Counted from the stretch's first letter, positions 8,906 through 17,957 are shown. The stretch: DNA of 64,000 nucleotides from Isoptericola cucumis (GCF_014635665.1 NZ_BMDG01000002.1:248001-312000); one strand, 5' to 3'. A program made the numbers and translations. The notes: a model not told the origin generated them from the letters alone.

Positions 8906-10201
8906 GTGGACGAAATCATCCAGGGCGTCACGGCGGTCCTCGCGGGCGTCCTCGGCGTCGTGGTGGGCGTGGTCGCGACCCTCGCCTTCCGCATCTCGGA
9001 ACGGGTGCAGCGCAAGCCCGCGGAGGCGCCGGCCGCCGAGCTCGACGAGGGGCTGGTGCGCGTGCTCGCCGTGCTGCGCTCCGCCGCCGTCGTGCTGGAC
9101 GCGGAGGACGACGTCGTGCGGGCCTCGCCGCCGGCCTACGCCCTGGGGGTGGTGCGCAACGACGCGCTCGCGCACCCGGCGATCGTCGACCTCGTGCGGC
9201 AGGTGCGCCGCGACGGCGTGATCCGCGAGGAGGAGCTCGAGCTGCCCCGCGGACCCATCGGGTCGGGCACCGTCCTGCTGCAGGTGCGCGTGGCCCCGGT
9301 GGGGCCCGACCAGCTGCTCGTCCTGGCGGAGGACCGCACCGAGGCCCGCCGGGTCGAGGCCATCCGCCGCGACTTCGTCGTCAACGTCTCGCACGAGCTC
9401 AAGACGCCGGTCGGCGCGCTGGCGCTGCTGGCCGAGACGGTGCAGGACGCGGCGGACGACCCCGTGGCCGTGCGGCGGTTCACCGAGCGCATGCAGGCGG
9501 AGGCCACGCGCCTGTCGGCGCTGGTGCAGGAGATCATCGAGCTCTCGCGGCTCCAGGTCGCGGGCGCGCTGCAGGAGGTCTCCGCCATCCCCGTGCGCGA
9601 CGTCGTCGACGAGGCCGTCGACCGGGCGCGCACCACCGCGAACGGAAAGAACATCGCGATCACGGTCGGGGGTGCGGCCGACTGCCTCGTCTACGGCGAC
9701 CACAACCTGCTCGTCACGGCCGTGCGCAACCTGCTGGACAACGCCGTGTCGTACTCCGAGGAGAACACGCGCGTGGGCGTGGGCGTGCGCGAGCGCGGCG
9801 GCCTGGTGGAGATCGACGTCGTCGACCAGGGCGTCGGCATCTCGGCCGACGAGCAGGACCGCGTCTTCGAGCGCTTCTACCGGGTGGACCCGGCGCGCTC
9901 CCGCGACACCGGGGGCACGGGCCTGGGCCTGAGCATCGTCAAGCACGTCGCGGCCGACCACGGCGGCGACGTGCGGATCTGGTCCGAGCCGGGCAAGGGC
10001 TCGACGTTCACCCTGCGCATCCCCGCGGCGGACCTGCCGCACGACGACCTGCCGGCCCTGCCCGGCACCGGCCCGCACCCCGGTCCCACCGGCGCGGGCA
10101 GCACGGACAGCACGGACAGCAGCATCCACAGCAGCCCGGCGGGGGGCGCGGGGACGGACCCGGCCCGCCACCGGACGACGGACGAGGAGGTAGGCGCGTG
10201 A
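8906..10201 (+). CDS. senX3: Phosphate-responsive sensor histidine kinase (SenX3-type)
   Basis: A 431-aa membrane kinase. One N-terminal hydrophobic helix (residues about 4-27) leads into a PAS-like segment, then the DHp domain with the phosphorylated His163 in V-S-H-E-L-K-T-P. The ATPase domain has the N-box N-L-L-D-N-A, G1 D-Q-G-V-G-I and G2 G-G-T-G-L-G-L. A low-complexity Pro/Gly/Ser tail of about 50 residues follows. The start is GTG 8906: TACCCT at 8894-8899 lies 6 nt upstream, pointing to a leaderless mRNA, and the product then begins directly before the membrane helix. The stop codon overlaps the regX3 start (GTGA), so the two are translationally coupled. Confidence 0.95.
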   Translation: MDEIIQGVTAVLAGVLGVVVGVVATLAFRISERVQRKPAEAPAAELDEGLVRVLAVLRSAAVVLDAEDDVVRASPPAYALGVVRNDALAHPAIVDLVRQVRRDGVIREEELELPRGPIGSGTVLLQVRVAPVGPDQLLVLAEDRTEARRVEAIRRDFVVNVSHELKTPVGALALLAETVQDAADDPVAVRRFTERMQAEATRLSALVQEIIELSRLQVAGALQEVSAIPVRDVVDEAVDRARTTANGKNIAITVGGAADCLVYGDHNLLVTAVRNLLDNAVSYSEENTRVGVGVRERGGLVEIDVVDQGVGISADEQDRVFERFYRVDPARSRDTGGTGLGLSIVKHVAADHGGDVRIWSEPGKGSTFTLRIPAADLPHDDLPALPGTGPHPGPTGAGSTDSTDSSIHSSPAGGAGTDPARHRTTDEEVGA

Positions 10202-10926
10202 CGCGCATCCTGGTGGTCGAGGACGAGGAGTCGTACCGCGACCCGCTGACGTATCAGCTCACCCGTGAGGGGTTCGAGGTCGTGGAGGCCTCGAACGGGG
10301 TCGATGCGCTGGCGGCGTTCGACGACGGCGGGGCGGACCTGGTGCTGCTCGACCTCATGCTCCCCGGCCTCAGCGGCACGGAGGTGTGCCGCGAGCTGCG
10401 CCAGCGCAGCGACGTCCCCGTCATCATGCTCACGGCGAAGGACTCCGAGATCGACAAGGTCGTGGGCCTGGAGCTCGGCGCCGACGACTACGTCACCAAG
10501 CCGTACTCGTTCCGCGAGCTGCTGGCGCGGATGCGGGCGGTCATGCGTCGTCGCGGCCCGGCGGCCGCCGAGGCGCCCACGAACGGGCACGACGACGACG
10601 GCGAGGCGGTCCTCGAGGTGGGCCCGGTGCGCATGGACGTGGAGCGGCACACGGTCTCCGTCGGCGGGGACACCGTGTCGCTGCCGCTCAAGGAGTTCGA
10701 CCTGCTGGAGCTGCTGCTGCGCAACGCGGGCCGCGTGCTGACCCGCGGCCAGCTCATCGACCGGGTGTGGGGCGCCGACTACGTGGGCGACACCAAGACG
10801 CTCGACGTCCACGTGAAGCGGATCCGCTCCAAGATCGAGGCCGACCCCGGCAGCCCGACGCTGCTCCTCACGGTGCGCGGCCTGGGGTACAAGCTCGCCG
10901 ACGACGAGGTCTCCCCGACGTCCTGA
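10198..10926 (+). CDS. regX3: Phosphate response regulator (RegX3/PhoB-type, OmpR family)
   Basis: A 242-aa transcription factor. The receiver domain (residues 1-118) has the acidic pocket E8-D9, phospho-acceptor Asp52 in V-L-L-D-L-M-L-P-G and the conserved lysine in V-T-K-P-Y-S near residue 101. A linker rich in Ala/Asp follows, then a winged-helix DNA-binding domain ending in V-R-G-L-G-Y-K-L. Its GTG start overlaps the senX3 stop by 4 nt. It is the obvious candidate to bind the GTTCACC repeats before pstS and phoU. Orthologues control phosphate uptake genes. Confidence 0.96.
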   Translation: MTRILVVEDEESYRDPLTYQLTREGFEVVEASNGVDALAAFDDGGADLVLLDLMLPGLSGTEVCRELRQRSDVPVIMLTAKDSEIDKVVGLELGADDYVTKPYSFRELLARMRAVMRRRGPAAAEAPTNGHDDDGEAVLEVGPVRMDVERHTVSVGGDTVSLPLKEFDLLELLLRNAGRVLTRGQLIDRVWGADYVGDTKTLDVHVKRIRSKIEADPGSPTLLLTVRGLGYKLADDEVSPTS

Positions 10927-10935
10927 CGGCGGGAC

Positions 10936-11006
10936 GAGGCGCTCACGACGAGGCGCTCGTGACGGGTCCGCACGGCGTGCCGTGACTGCCCCCGATCGAG
11001 CGCCTC
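10936..11006. repeat. Direct and inverted repeats after regX3
   Basis: GAGGCGCTC occurs at 10936-10944 and 10950-10958 and in inverse orientation, GAGCGCCTC, at 10998-11006. A small palindrome CACGGC-GT-GCCGTG sits between them at 10971-10984. The arms can fold into a hairpin that would end the regX3 transcript just before the pstS PHO box. A binding site is the alternative. Confidence 0.45.
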
Positions 11007-11011
11007 GCACT

Positions 11012-11066
11012 GTTCACCTGTCGTTCACCTGCTCCTGGGGCCCGGGCCACCTTGCCTCCTTAACGT
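11012..11066 (+). promoter_or_regulatory. PHO box and promoter of pstS
   Basis: Two exact direct repeats of GTTCACCTG start at 11012 and 11023, an 11-nt period that matches the PhoP/RegX3 box of actinobacteria. A -10 candidate TAACGT is at 11061-11066, 27 nt after the second 11-nt unit. This predicts strong induction of pstSCAB when phosphate is scarce. Confidence 0.75.
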
Positions 11067-11124
11067 TCCCAGCGAGGCCGGCGGTCGCCGGCTCGACCAA
11101 CGCGTGAACAGGATGGAACGACAC

Positions 11125-12234
11125 GTGAAGCTCAGCCGATTCACCCGTGCTGGATCCGTCGTCGCGGTAGGCGCTCTGGCTCTCTCGCTCGCAGCGTGCG
11201 GCTCGGACCCGGAGACGTCTGCGACAGAGGGCACCACCTCTCCCGACTCGGGCGAGTCGTCCCTGTCCGGTGAGCTCAGCGGTGGTGGCGCCTCGTCCCA
11301 GGAGGCCGCGATGGAGGCCTGGCGCGCCGGTTTCCAGCAGGCGAACCCCGACAGCACCGTCAACTACGACCCGGTCGGCTCGGGCGGCGGCCGCACCGGC
11401 TTCGGTGACGGCACCTACGCCTTCGCCGGCTCGGACGCGGCGCTCGAGGACGACGAGCTCGCCGCCGCCGAGGCCCAGTGCGGCGCCGGCGGGGTCATCG
11501 AGTTCCCCGGGTACGTGAGCCCGGTCGCCGTGGCCTTCAACCTGCCGGGCGTCGAGGAGCTCAACCTCAAGCCCGAGGTGATCGCCGGGATCTTCGCCGG
11601 CGACATCACCACGTGGGACGACGAGGCGATCGCGGCCGACAACCCGGACGCCGCGCTGCCCGCCACCGACATCACGGTGGTGCACCGTTCCGAGGAGTCC
11701 GGCACCACCGAGAACTTCCAGGAGTACCTGGCGGACACGGCCCCCGACGCCTGGACGCACGAGGCCTCGGGCGTCTGGCCGATCAAGGGCCAGGAGTCGG
11801 CCCAGGGCACCTCCGGGGTCGTCGCGGCCGCGCAGGCCGGCGAGGGCACGATCACGTACGCCGACGCGTCGCAGGTCAGCGGCCTCGGCACGGTCGCGGT
11901 GGGCGTGGGCGACGAGTTCGTCCCGTACAGCGCGGACGCCGCCGCCGAGGTCGTGGCCCAGTCGCCGCGCACCGAGGGCACCGCCGAGGGCATCTACTCC
12001 ATCGACCTGCAGCGCGACATCCCGGGCACGTACCCGATCGTGCTCGTGTCCTACTCGCTGGCCTGCGGCACGTACGAGGACGAGGCCACCGCCGAGCTGG
12101 TCAAGGGCTTCATGAGCTACCTGGTCAGCGAGGAGGGCCAGCAGGCCGCCGCGGACGCCGCGGGCTCGGCCCCGCTGTCCGCGGAGATCCGCGACGCGGT
12201 GCTGCCGTCGATCGAGGCGATCGCGGCGGGCTGA
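11125..12234 (+). CDS. pstS: Phosphate ABC transporter substrate-binding lipoprotein
   Basis: A 369-aa extracytoplasmic phosphate-binding protein. The lipoprotein signal ends L-S-L-A-A-C with the modified cysteine at residue 25. An acidic Ser/Thr/Glu linker follows to about residue 50. The mature fold has phosphate-binding motifs G-G-G-A-S-S near 53-58, F-A-G-S-D-A and the R-S-E-x-S-G-T-T-E-N-F loop. Three starts are in frame (GTG 11104, ATG 11113, GTG 11125). I chose 11125 because it gives a compact M-K-L-S-R-F signal peptide and AGGATGG precedes it. It is first in pstSCAB and preceded by a PHO box; a large hairpin separates it from pstC. Confidence 0.96.
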   Translation: MKLSRFTRAGSVVAVGALALSLAACGSDPETSATEGTTSPDSGESSLSGELSGGGASSQEAAMEAWRAGFQQANPDSTVNYDPVGSGGGRTGFGDGTYAFAGSDAALEDDELAAAEAQCGAGGVIEFPGYVSPVAVAFNLPGVEELNLKPEVIAGIFAGDITTWDDEAIAADNPDAALPATDITVVHRSEESGTTENFQEYLADTAPDAWTHEASGVWPIKGQESAQGTSGVVAAAQAGEGTITYADASQVSGLGTVAVGVGDEFVPYSADAAAEVVAQSPRTEGTAEGIYSIDLQRDIPGTYPIVLVSYSLACGTYEDEATAELVKGFMSYLVSEEGQQAAADAAGSAPLSAEIRDAVLPSIEAIAAG

Positions 12235-12265
12235 CCCCGATCGCACACGGACACCGACGCCGGAC

Positions 12266-12323
12266 AGTCCGCTGGTCGGGCCTGAGGAGACCGCAAGGTC
12301 TCGACAGGCCCGACCAGCGGATT
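12266..12323. repeat. Long REP-like hairpin with GCAA tetraloop between pstS and pstC
   Basis: CCGCTGGTCGGGCCTG at 12269-12284 pairs perfectly with CAGGCCCGACCAGCGG at 12305-12320. Inside lie an AG/GA mismatch, a second 6-bp stem (GAGACC/GGTCTC) and a GCAA loop at 12293-12296. Three further pairs, one of them G-T, extend the base to 12266 and 12323. No U-run follows, so it is not a classic terminator. It may limit read-through or protect the abundant pstS message. Confidence 0.8.
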
Positions 12324-12358
12324 CCGTCGGACCAGACAGGAAGCAACGAGGAGCACGA

Positions 12359-13351
12359 GTGACCACGACCGTCAGCCCACCGCCCGCCGAGGCGCCGGGG
12401 CGACGACGCACCCGCCGTCGCACGACCGACCGAGGGTTCAACCGGGTCTTCCGGTGGATCGCCGTCGGCGCCGGCGTCCTGATCCTGGCGGTCCTGGCCG
12501 CCGTCGCGCTGTTCCTGCTGCAGCAGGCGTGGCCGGCGCTGACCGCGGGCGAGGACGAGCTGGCGTCGGCGGTGCCGCGCTTCCCGGACGACACCTCGCT
12601 GCTGGAGTACGTCGGGCCGCTCGTGTTCGGCACCCTCCTGGCGGCGGCGCTGGCGCTCGCGATCGCCACCCCGCTGGCGATGGGGATCGCGCTGTTCATC
12701 TCGCACTACGCCCCGCGGCGGCTGTCCCAGCTGCTCGGCTACCTGGTGGACCTGCTGGCGGCCGTCCCGTCGGTCATCTACGGCCTGTGGGGGATCTACG
12801 TGCTCGGCCCGGCGGTCCAGCCGGTGTGGGCGTGGCTGAACGAGTACGTCGGCTGGTTCCCGCTGTTCGCGGGTCCGGTCTCGCCGACGTCGCGCGTGCT
12901 CGCGACGGTGTCCGTGGTGCTCGCCGTGATGATCCTGCCGATCATCACGGCCGTGGCGCGCGAGGTGTTCCTCCAGACGCCGAAGCTGCACGAGGAGGCG
13001 GCGCTGGCGCTGGGCGCCACCCGCTGGGAGGTGGTCCGCACCGCGGTGCTGCCGTTCGGCCGCTCGGGCGTGATCTCGGCGGCGATGCTCGGCCTGGGCC
13101 GCGCGCTCGGGGAGACGATGGCGGTGCTCATGATCCTGTCGCCCGGGTTCCTGTACTCGTTCCGGATCCTCGACAGCTCCCAGCACCAGACCATCGCCGC
13201 CTACATCGCGGCCGACTTCCCGGAGGCCAGCGGCCTCGCGGTGAACACGCTGATCGCCACCGGCCTCGTGCTGTTCGTCATCACGCTGGCCGTCAACATG
13301 GCCGCACGCGCCATCGTCGCGCGGCGCAAGGAATTCTCGGGGGCCAACTGA
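12359..13351 (+). CDS. pstC: Phosphate ABC transporter permease PstC
   Basis: A 330-aa inner-membrane permease with six predicted helices after an Arg-rich cytoplasmic N-terminus (residues 15-24). The EAA loop is recognisable as E-E-A-A-L-A-L-G-A-T-R-W-E-V near residues 212-225, the contact site for PstB. It forms the membrane channel with PstA. The start is GTG 12359. Its stop codon overlaps the pstA start (TGATG at 13349-13353), implying coupled translation and equal amounts of both permeases. Confidence 0.96.
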   Translation: MTTTVSPPPAEAPGRRRTRRRTTDRGFNRVFRWIAVGAGVLILAVLAAVALFLLQQAWPALTAGEDELASAVPRFPDDTSLLEYVGPLVFGTLLAAALALAIATPLAMGIALFISHYAPRRLSQLLGYLVDLLAAVPSVIYGLWGIYVLGPAVQPVWAWLNEYVGWFPLFAGPVSPTSRVLATVSVVLAVMILPIITAVAREVFLQTPKLHEEAALALGATRWEVVRTAVLPFGRSGVISAAMLGLGRALGETMAVLMILSPGFLYSFRILDSSQHQTIAAYIAADFPEASGLAVNTLIATGLVLFVITLAVNMAARAIVARRKEFSGAN

Positions 13352-14322
13352 TGAGCGCGACCGCACCCACCACCCCCACGACGGACGCCGCCGACTCCAC
13401 CGCCCGCACGCGGGCGCTCCTCACCGCGGCCGACCCGCGCCGCCGGCGCACCGACCGCACGATGCAGGTGCTGATCTGGGCGGCCTTCGCGGTGGCGATG
13501 GCCCCGCTCGTGTCGCTCATGTGGACCGTGGTGTCCAGCGGCATCGGGCGCATCAGCATGGACTTCCTCAGCCTGTCGATGCGCAACATCTTCGGCGGCG
13601 ACCCGAACGGCGGCATCTACCACGCCATCATGGGCACGCTGATCATCACGGGGCTGGCGACGCTCATCTCCGTGCCGATCGGCGTGCTGACCGCCATCTA
13701 CCTCGTCGAGTACGGCAAGGGCGCGCTGGCCCGGGCCGTGACGTTCTTCGTCGACGTCATGACCGGCATCCCCTCGATCGTGGCCGGGCTCTTCGCGATC
13801 TCGCTGTTCACCCTCATCCTCGGGCCCGGTGTGCGGATGGGGCTCATCGGAGCCGTCGCCCTGTCGGTGCTGATGATCCCCGTGGTGGTGCGCTCCTGCG
13901 AGGAGATGCTCAAGCTCGTGCCGAACGAGCTGCGCGAGGCGGCGTACGCCCTCGGCGTGCCGAAGTGGCTGACGATCATCAAGGTCGTGCTGCGCACGTC
14001 CGTGGCAGGCCTGACCACCGGCATCCTGCTCGCCGTCGCCCGCGTGATCGGCGAGACGGCGCCGCTGCTGGTCACCGTCGGGGTCACCGACTCGATCAAC
14101 TTCGACCCGTTCGAAGGGCGGATGATGACCCTGCCGGTGTTCGCCTACCGGCAGTACAGCCAGGGCGTGGCGCCCTGCCCGGGCGGCGAGTCGGCCTCCT
14201 GCGTCGCCGACATCGCGATCCAGAACGCCTGGGGCGCGGCGCTCGTGCTGATCGTGATCGTCCTCGCCCTCAACCTCATCGGACGCCTGGTGAACCGCTG
14301 GTTCTCCCCGAAGCTGCGCTGA
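13351..14322 (+). CDS. pstA: Phosphate ABC transporter permease PstA
   Basis: A 323-aa permease partner of PstC. It has a hydrophilic N-terminus of about 40 residues, then six helices and the EAA loop [12 protein letters not shown] near residues 200-211. The G-E-T-A-P-L-L segment near the C-terminus is typical of PstA. A periplasmic loop carries two cysteines ([11 protein letters not shown]) that could form a disulfide. The start ATG 13351 overlaps the pstC stop by one base. pstB follows after 49 nt. Confidence 0.96.
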   Translation: MSATAPTTPTTDAADSTARTRALLTAADPRRRRTDRTMQVLIWAAFAVAMAPLVSLMWTVVSSGIGRISMDFLSLSMRNIFGGDPNGGIYHAIMGTLIITGLATLISVPIGVLTAIYLVEYGKGALARAVTFFVDVMTGIPSIVAGLFAISLFTLILGPGVRMGLIGAVALSVLMIPVVVRSCEEMLKLVPNELREAAYALGVPKWLTIIKVVLRTSVAGLTTGILLAVARVIGETAPLLVTVGVTDSINFDPFEGRMMTLPVFAYRQYSQGVAPCPGGESASCVADIAIQNAWGAALVLIVIVLALNLIGRLVNRWFSPKLR

Positions 14323-14371
14323 CGCGCAGACGCACCTGCCCGCCGCAGCCTCCCCACGAAGGACACCCACG

Positions 14372-15151
14372 ATGGCACAGCGCATCGACACCAAGGACCT
14401 GAACATCTACTACGGCGACTTCCTCGCCGTGCAGGACGTCACCATGACGGTCGACCCCAAGTCCGTGACGGCCTTCATCGGCCCGTCCGGCTGCGGCAAG
14501 TCGACGTTCCTGCGCACCCTCAACCGCATGCACGAGGTGATCCCCGGCGCCCGCGTCGAGGGCTCCGTGGAGCTCGAGGGCGTCGACCTGTACGGCGACG
14601 ACGTCGACCCGGTGGCGGTCCGCCGCAACGTCGGCATGGTCTTCCAGCGCCCCAACCCGTTCCCCACGATGTCGATCAAGGACAACGTGCTCGCGGGCGT
14701 GAAGCTCAACAACCGGCGCATCAGCCGCTCGGACGCCGACGACCTCGTCGAGCGGTCCCTGCGCGGGGCGAACCTGTGGAACGAGGTCAAGGACCGGCTG
14801 GAGAAGCCAGGCTCAGGGCTGTCGGGCGGCCAGCAGCAGCGGCTGTGCATCGCCCGCGCCATCGCGGTGCGACCGCAGGTGCTCCTCATGGACGAGCCGT
14901 GCTCGGCCCTGGACCCGATCTCGACCCTCGCCATCGAGGACCTCATCGGCGAGCTGAAGCAGGAGTACACGATCGTCATCGTGACCCACAACATGCAGCA
15001 GGCGGCCCGCGTGAGCGACCGCACCGCGTTCTTCAACATCGCCGGCACGGGCAAGCCGGGACGCCTCATCGAGATGGACGACACGGCGACGATGTTCTCC
15101 TCGCCGTCGCAGCAGGCCACGGAGGACTACGTCTCCGGCCGCTTCGGATGA
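14372..15151 (+). CDS. pstB: Phosphate ABC transporter ATP-binding protein PstB
   Basis: A 259-aa ATPase that powers the PstCA channel. Walker [10 protein letters not shown] is at residues 37-45, the Q-loop is V-F-Q-R-P-N-P-F-P, the signature L-S-G-G-Q-Q-Q-R is near 150, Walker [12 protein letters not shown] near 170, and the H-loop histidine is in V-T-H-N-M. The Q-R-P-N-P-F-P-x-S/T-I motif and the D-E-P-C-S-A-L-D box are diagnostic for PstB. It is the last gene of the operon and is closed by a strong terminator. Confidence 0.98.
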   Translation: MAQRIDTKDLNIYYGDFLAVQDVTMTVDPKSVTAFIGPSGCGKSTFLRTLNRMHEVIPGARVEGSVELEGVDLYGDDVDPVAVRRNVGMVFQRPNPFPTMSIKDNVLAGVKLNNRRISRSDADDLVERSLRGANLWNEVKDRLEKPGSGLSGGQQQRLCIARAIAVRPQVLLMDEPCSALDPISTLAIEDLIGELKQEYTIVIVTHNMQQAARVSDRTAFFNIAGTGKPGRLIEMDDTATMFSSPSQQATEDYVSGRFG

Positions 15152-15185
15152 CGCCGTCGAGCTGACGACCCTCGCCGGGACGACG

Positions 15186-15222
15186 AAGGGACGGACCGCC
15201 CGCGGGCGGTCCGTCCCTTTCT
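15186..15222 (+). terminator. Terminator of the pstSCAB operon
   Basis: A 34-nt perfect palindrome, with AAGGGACGGACCGCCCG at 15186-15202 and its exact complement at 15203-15219, ends in a short CCCTTTCT tract. It lies 34 nt after pstB and before the convergent lipoprotein gene, so it may work in both directions. Confidence 0.9.
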
Positions 15223-15272
15223 CGTCGCGGTGCGTGCCGCTCGCGTGCCGGCCTGCGGCCGGCTCGTGCGGC

Positions 15273-15770
15273 TCAGGAGCCGACGACGGCCTCGGGGACG
15301 AGGTCGGCGTACTCCGGCAGGGTGCCGTCGAAGACCGGCATGGGGAACTCCTCCTGCGCGCCGGCGCCGGACAGCGTGGTCTCCAGGTCTCCGCCCGGGA
15401 TGGCCGCGACCTCGTCGATCAGGGCCTCGAGCCCCTCGCCCTCGGGGAAGCCCCCGCCGAGGTAGACCGTCTCGCCGGCCGGGACGGACACGGTCAGCGG
15501 CGCCGCGCCCTCGGGGGCGAGCTCGAACTCGACGGTCTCTGCGGAGTCGTTGGCGAGCGCGCCCAGGATCGTGCCCGGCTCGCCCTCGGCCGCGGACACG
15601 ACCAGCAGGTTGAGCCCGCGCACGGTGTCGGTGAGGTTCACGCGCGCGCCGTCGGACGGGGCGTACGGCATCACCGTCGTGGTGGGGGAGCAGGCGGCCA
15701 GCAGCAGGGTGCCTGCCGCAGCGCTCGCGGCGACGACGACGGAACGTGCGGGACGGGCGGAGCGGGACAC
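15273..15770 (-). CDS. Putative surface lipoprotein of unknown function
   Basis: A 165-aa exported protein. The signal peptide has an Arg-rich start (R-S-A-R-P-A-R-S) and ends L-L-L-A-A-C, with the lipid-modified cysteine at residue 27. The remainder looks like a single beta-sandwich: a segment about N-L-L-V-V-S-A-A-E-G-E-P-G, then A-N-D-S-A-E-T-V-E-F and V-P-A-G-E-T-V-Y-L-G, reminiscent of copper-chaperone-like or DUF461-type lipoproteins, but without Met/His clusters. The start is GTG 15770 with AAGGAGAG just upstream; the earlier in-frame start would put residues before the signal. It converges on the pst terminator. The function is not recognised. Confidence 0.75.
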   Translation of the reverse strand: MSRSARPARSVVVAASAAAGTLLLAACSPTTTVMPYAPSDGARVNLTDTVRGLNLLVVSAAEGEPGTILGALANDSAETVEFELAPEGAAPLTVSVPAGETVYLGGGFPEGEGLEALIDEVAAIPGGDLETTLSGAGAQEEFPMPVFDGTLPEYADLVPEAVVGS

Positions 15771-15986
15771 GTGCTCTCCTTCGCAAGGCGTGGCCTGGCG
15801 CGCGGGCTTCACGACGCGCACACACGGCAAGTGGTGACTGAGCCCGCAGGGGGCCCCGGCTCATCGTACCGATGCCGTGCGCCGATCGCCCCATCGGTTG
15901 GCGATCATGCCTCTGACCTGCGAAAACACCGACCGGACCGGCGCGTGACGACGCCCCGGGCCCGCGGGGGCGTCAGGCCCGCATGG

Positions 15987-15992
15987 TAGGAT
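15987..15992 (+). promoter_or_regulatory. -10 element of carD
   Basis: TAGGAT at 15987-15992 lies 28 nt before the carD start, with a purine-rich ribosome site (GGGAAAGGGG, 16001-16010) between. No clear -35 is seen, as is common for CarD-dependent actinobacterial promoters. Confidence 0.6.
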
Positions 15993-16020
15993 CGTCGATT
16001 GGGAAAGGGGACATCTGCAG

Positions 16021-16503
16021 ATGACGTTCACAGTAGGCGAGACGGTTGTCTACCCGCATCACGGTGCCGCGCTGATCGAGGAGATCAAGACGCGCAAGAT
16101 CCGTGGCGAAGAGAAGATGTACCTCAAGCTCAAGGTCGCCCAGGGGGACCTGACCATCGAGGTCCCGGCGGAGAACGTCGACCTGGTCGGCGTGCGCGAC
16201 GTGGTCGACCAGCAGGGGCTGGACAAGGTGTTCGAGGTGCTGCGCGCCCCGTACACCGAGGAGCCGACCAACTGGTCGCGACGTTACAAGGCGAACCTCG
16301 AGAAGCTTGCCTCCGGCGACGTGATCAAGGTCGGCGAGGTCGTGCGCGACCTGTCGCGCCGCGACGCGGACCGTGGCCTGTCGGCCGGCGAGAAGCGGAT
16401 GCTGGCCAAGGCCCGCCAGATCCTCGAGTCCGAGGTCGCGCTCGCGGAGGGTGTCGACGAGGAGAAGGCCGGCGCGATCATCGACGAGGTCCTCGCCAGC
16501 TGA
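16021..16503 (+). CDS. carD: RNA polymerase-binding transcription factor CarD
   Basis: A 160-aa essential actinobacterial regulator that stabilises open promoter complexes at housekeeping and rRNA promoters. The N-terminal Tudor-like RNAP-beta-interacting domain ([13 protein letters not shown], residues 5-17) is followed by a helical DNA-binding domain. The conserved tryptophan that wedges at the -10 edge is in P-T-N-W-S-R-R near residue 85. The length equals the family norm. ATG 16021 begins M-T-F-T-V-G-E as in known CarD proteins. It is followed by its own terminator and then ispD-ispF, a common actinobacterial order. Confidence 0.98.
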   Translation: MTFTVGETVVYPHHGAALIEEIKTRKIRGEEKMYLKLKVAQGDLTIEVPAENVDLVGVRDVVDQQGLDKVFEVLRAPYTEEPTNWSRRYKANLEKLASGDVIKVGEVVRDLSRRDADRGLSAGEKRMLAKARQILESEVALAEGVDEEKAGAIIDEVLAS

Positions 16504-16535
16504 CGGCCTCCTGATCGTTCCCGCTGCGGATCCTC

Positions 16536-16575
16536 GAGAGTCGCCGCGCACCGTCCTCGGTGCGCGGCGACACTC
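16536..16575 (+). terminator. Terminator of carD
   Basis: An 18-bp stem pairs 16536-16553 with 16558-16575 with one mismatch, closing a TCCT loop. It lies 33 nt after the carD stop and 117 nt before ispD. Confidence 0.85.
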
Positions 16576-16692
16576 ATGTCCGGAGCCTTCTCCGGAGCCT
16601 CGTCCGCAGCGACCTCCTGCCCCGCCCGCCACGACGCCCCGCCACCACGCCCCGTCCGCCGCCCCGTCCACCGAGCCGAAGGCCAGCCCCCG

Positions 16693-17436
16693 ATGACGAC
16701 GCTCGCGATCCTCACCGCCGCCGGTTCCGGCACCCGCCTCGGCCGCGACCTGCCGAAGGCGCTCGTGGACCTCGCCGGCTTCCCGCTGGTGCTGCACGCC
16801 GCCCGCCGCCTCGCGGCCTCCGGCGTCGTCGACTCCCTCGTCGTCACGTGCCCGCCCGGCCTCGCCGTCGAGGTCGGCGAGCTGGTGGCGCACGACCCGC
16901 AGGTCGGCCTGCCCGTGCGGGCGGTCGAGGGCGGGAGCACGCGGCAGGCGTCCGTCGCCGCCGGGCTCCGGCTCGCCGCAGCCGACGTCGACGTCGTCCT
17001 CGTGCACGACGCGGCCCGGCCGCTGGCGCCCCCCGGCCTCGTGCGCCGCGTGGTCGCCGCCGTGCGCCAGGGGCACGCCGCCGTCGTCCCCGGGCTGCCG
17101 GTCGTCGACACCGTCAAGCGCGTCGTCCCCACGTCGCCGGACACCGTCACGCGGGCCGAGGGGCCGCTGGCCGAGCGGGTCGTCGAGACCCCCGACCGCG
17201 GGCTCCTGCGCGCCGTGCAGACGCCGCAGGGTTTCGACCGCCCCGTCCTCGTGCGCGCGCACGAGGACGGGGCCCGGCGGGCGGACGCCGAGCACCTGGC
17301 CGCGACGGACGACGCCGGGCTGGTCGAGGCGCTGGGGCTGCCCGTGCACGTGGTCGCGGGCGACGACGCGGCGATGAAGATCACCACCGAGCGCGACCTG
17401 CTGGTCGCGGGCCTGCTGGCCGAGGAGGAGTCGTGA
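16693..17436 (+). CDS. ispD: 2-C-methyl-D-erythritol 4-phosphate cytidylyltransferase
   Basis: A 247-aa enzyme of the non-mevalonate isoprenoid pathway that joins CTP and MEP. The nucleotide loop A-A-G-S-G-T-R-L-G with the downstream lysine (residues 9-22) is intact. V-H-D-A-A-R-P near 99-105, the T-P-Q-G-F motif near 175, A-T-D-D-A near 205 and M-K-I-T-T-E-R-D-L near the end are all typical. The start is ATG 16693. The stop overlaps the ispF GTG by 4 nt (GTGA), coupling pathway steps 3 and 5. It is slightly longer than E. coli IspD because of a P-T-S-P-D-T insertion region. Confidence 0.96.
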   Translation: MTTLAILTAAGSGTRLGRDLPKALVDLAGFPLVLHAARRLAASGVVDSLVVTCPPGLAVEVGELVAHDPQVGLPVRAVEGGSTRQASVAAGLRLAAADVDVVLVHDAARPLAPPGLVRRVVAAVRQGHAAVVPGLPVVDTVKRVVPTSPDTVTRAEGPLAERVVETPDRGLLRAVQTPQGFDRPVLVRAHEDGARRADAEHLAATDDAGLVEALGLPVHVVAGDDAAMKITTERDLLVAGLLAEEES

Positions 17437-17930
17437 GCACCGAGCACCGCCTGCCCCGCACCGGGATCGGCGTCGACGTCCACGCCTACGCCCCCGAGGG
17501 CGAGGACCGCGAGCTGTGGCTCGGCGGGCTGCACTGGCCGGGCGAGCGCGGCCTGGCCGGGCACTCCGACGCGGACGTCGCGGCGCACGCCGCCGCCGAC
17601 GCCCTCTTCTCCGCCGCCGGGATCGGCGACCTCGGCAGCCATTTCGGCACGAGCGAGCCGCAGTGGGCGGGCGCGGCCGGGACCGTCCTGCTCGCCGAGG
17701 CCGCGCGCCGGGTGCGGGACGCCGGGTTCGACGTCGGGAACGTCGCCGTCCAGGTGATCGGCAACCGGCCCAAGATCGGCCCTCGCCGCGACGAGGCCGC
17801 CGCCGCGCTGACCGCGGCCGCGGGAGCGCCGGTGTCGGTCACGGCCACCACGACCGACGGCCTCGGGCTGACCGGGCGCGGCGAGGGCGTCGCGGCGGTC
17901 GCGACCGCGCTCGTCGTCCCCCGCCCCTGA
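17433..17930 (+). CDS. ispF: 2-C-methyl-D-erythritol 2,4-cyclodiphosphate synthase
   Basis: A 165-aa trimeric zinc enzyme of isoprenoid synthesis. G-I-G-V-D-V-H (residues 11-17) supplies the zinc-binding Asp and His. G-H-S-D-A-D-V near 43-49 and [14 protein letters not shown] near the end are diagnostic. The start is GTG 17433, overlapping ispD. It is followed after 27 nt by the convergent FAD oxidase gene; a CCCCC-ACCAC-GGGGG hairpin (17944-17958) lies in the gap. Confidence 0.97.
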   Translation: MSTEHRLPRTGIGVDVHAYAPEGEDRELWLGGLHWPGERGLAGHSDADVAAHAAADALFSAAGIGDLGSHFGTSEPQWAGAAGTVLLAEAARRVRDAGFDVGNVAVQVIGNRPKIGPRRDEAAAALTAAAGAPVSVTATTTDGLGLTGRGEGVAAVATALVVPRP

Positions 17931-17957
17931 CGAGGCTGGTCGCCCCCACCACGGGGG

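Noticed and set aside
12266-12323. Hairpin after pstS as a simple terminator
   Set aside because: No U-tract follows, and pstCAB downstream lacks an evident separate promoter, so full termination is unlikely.
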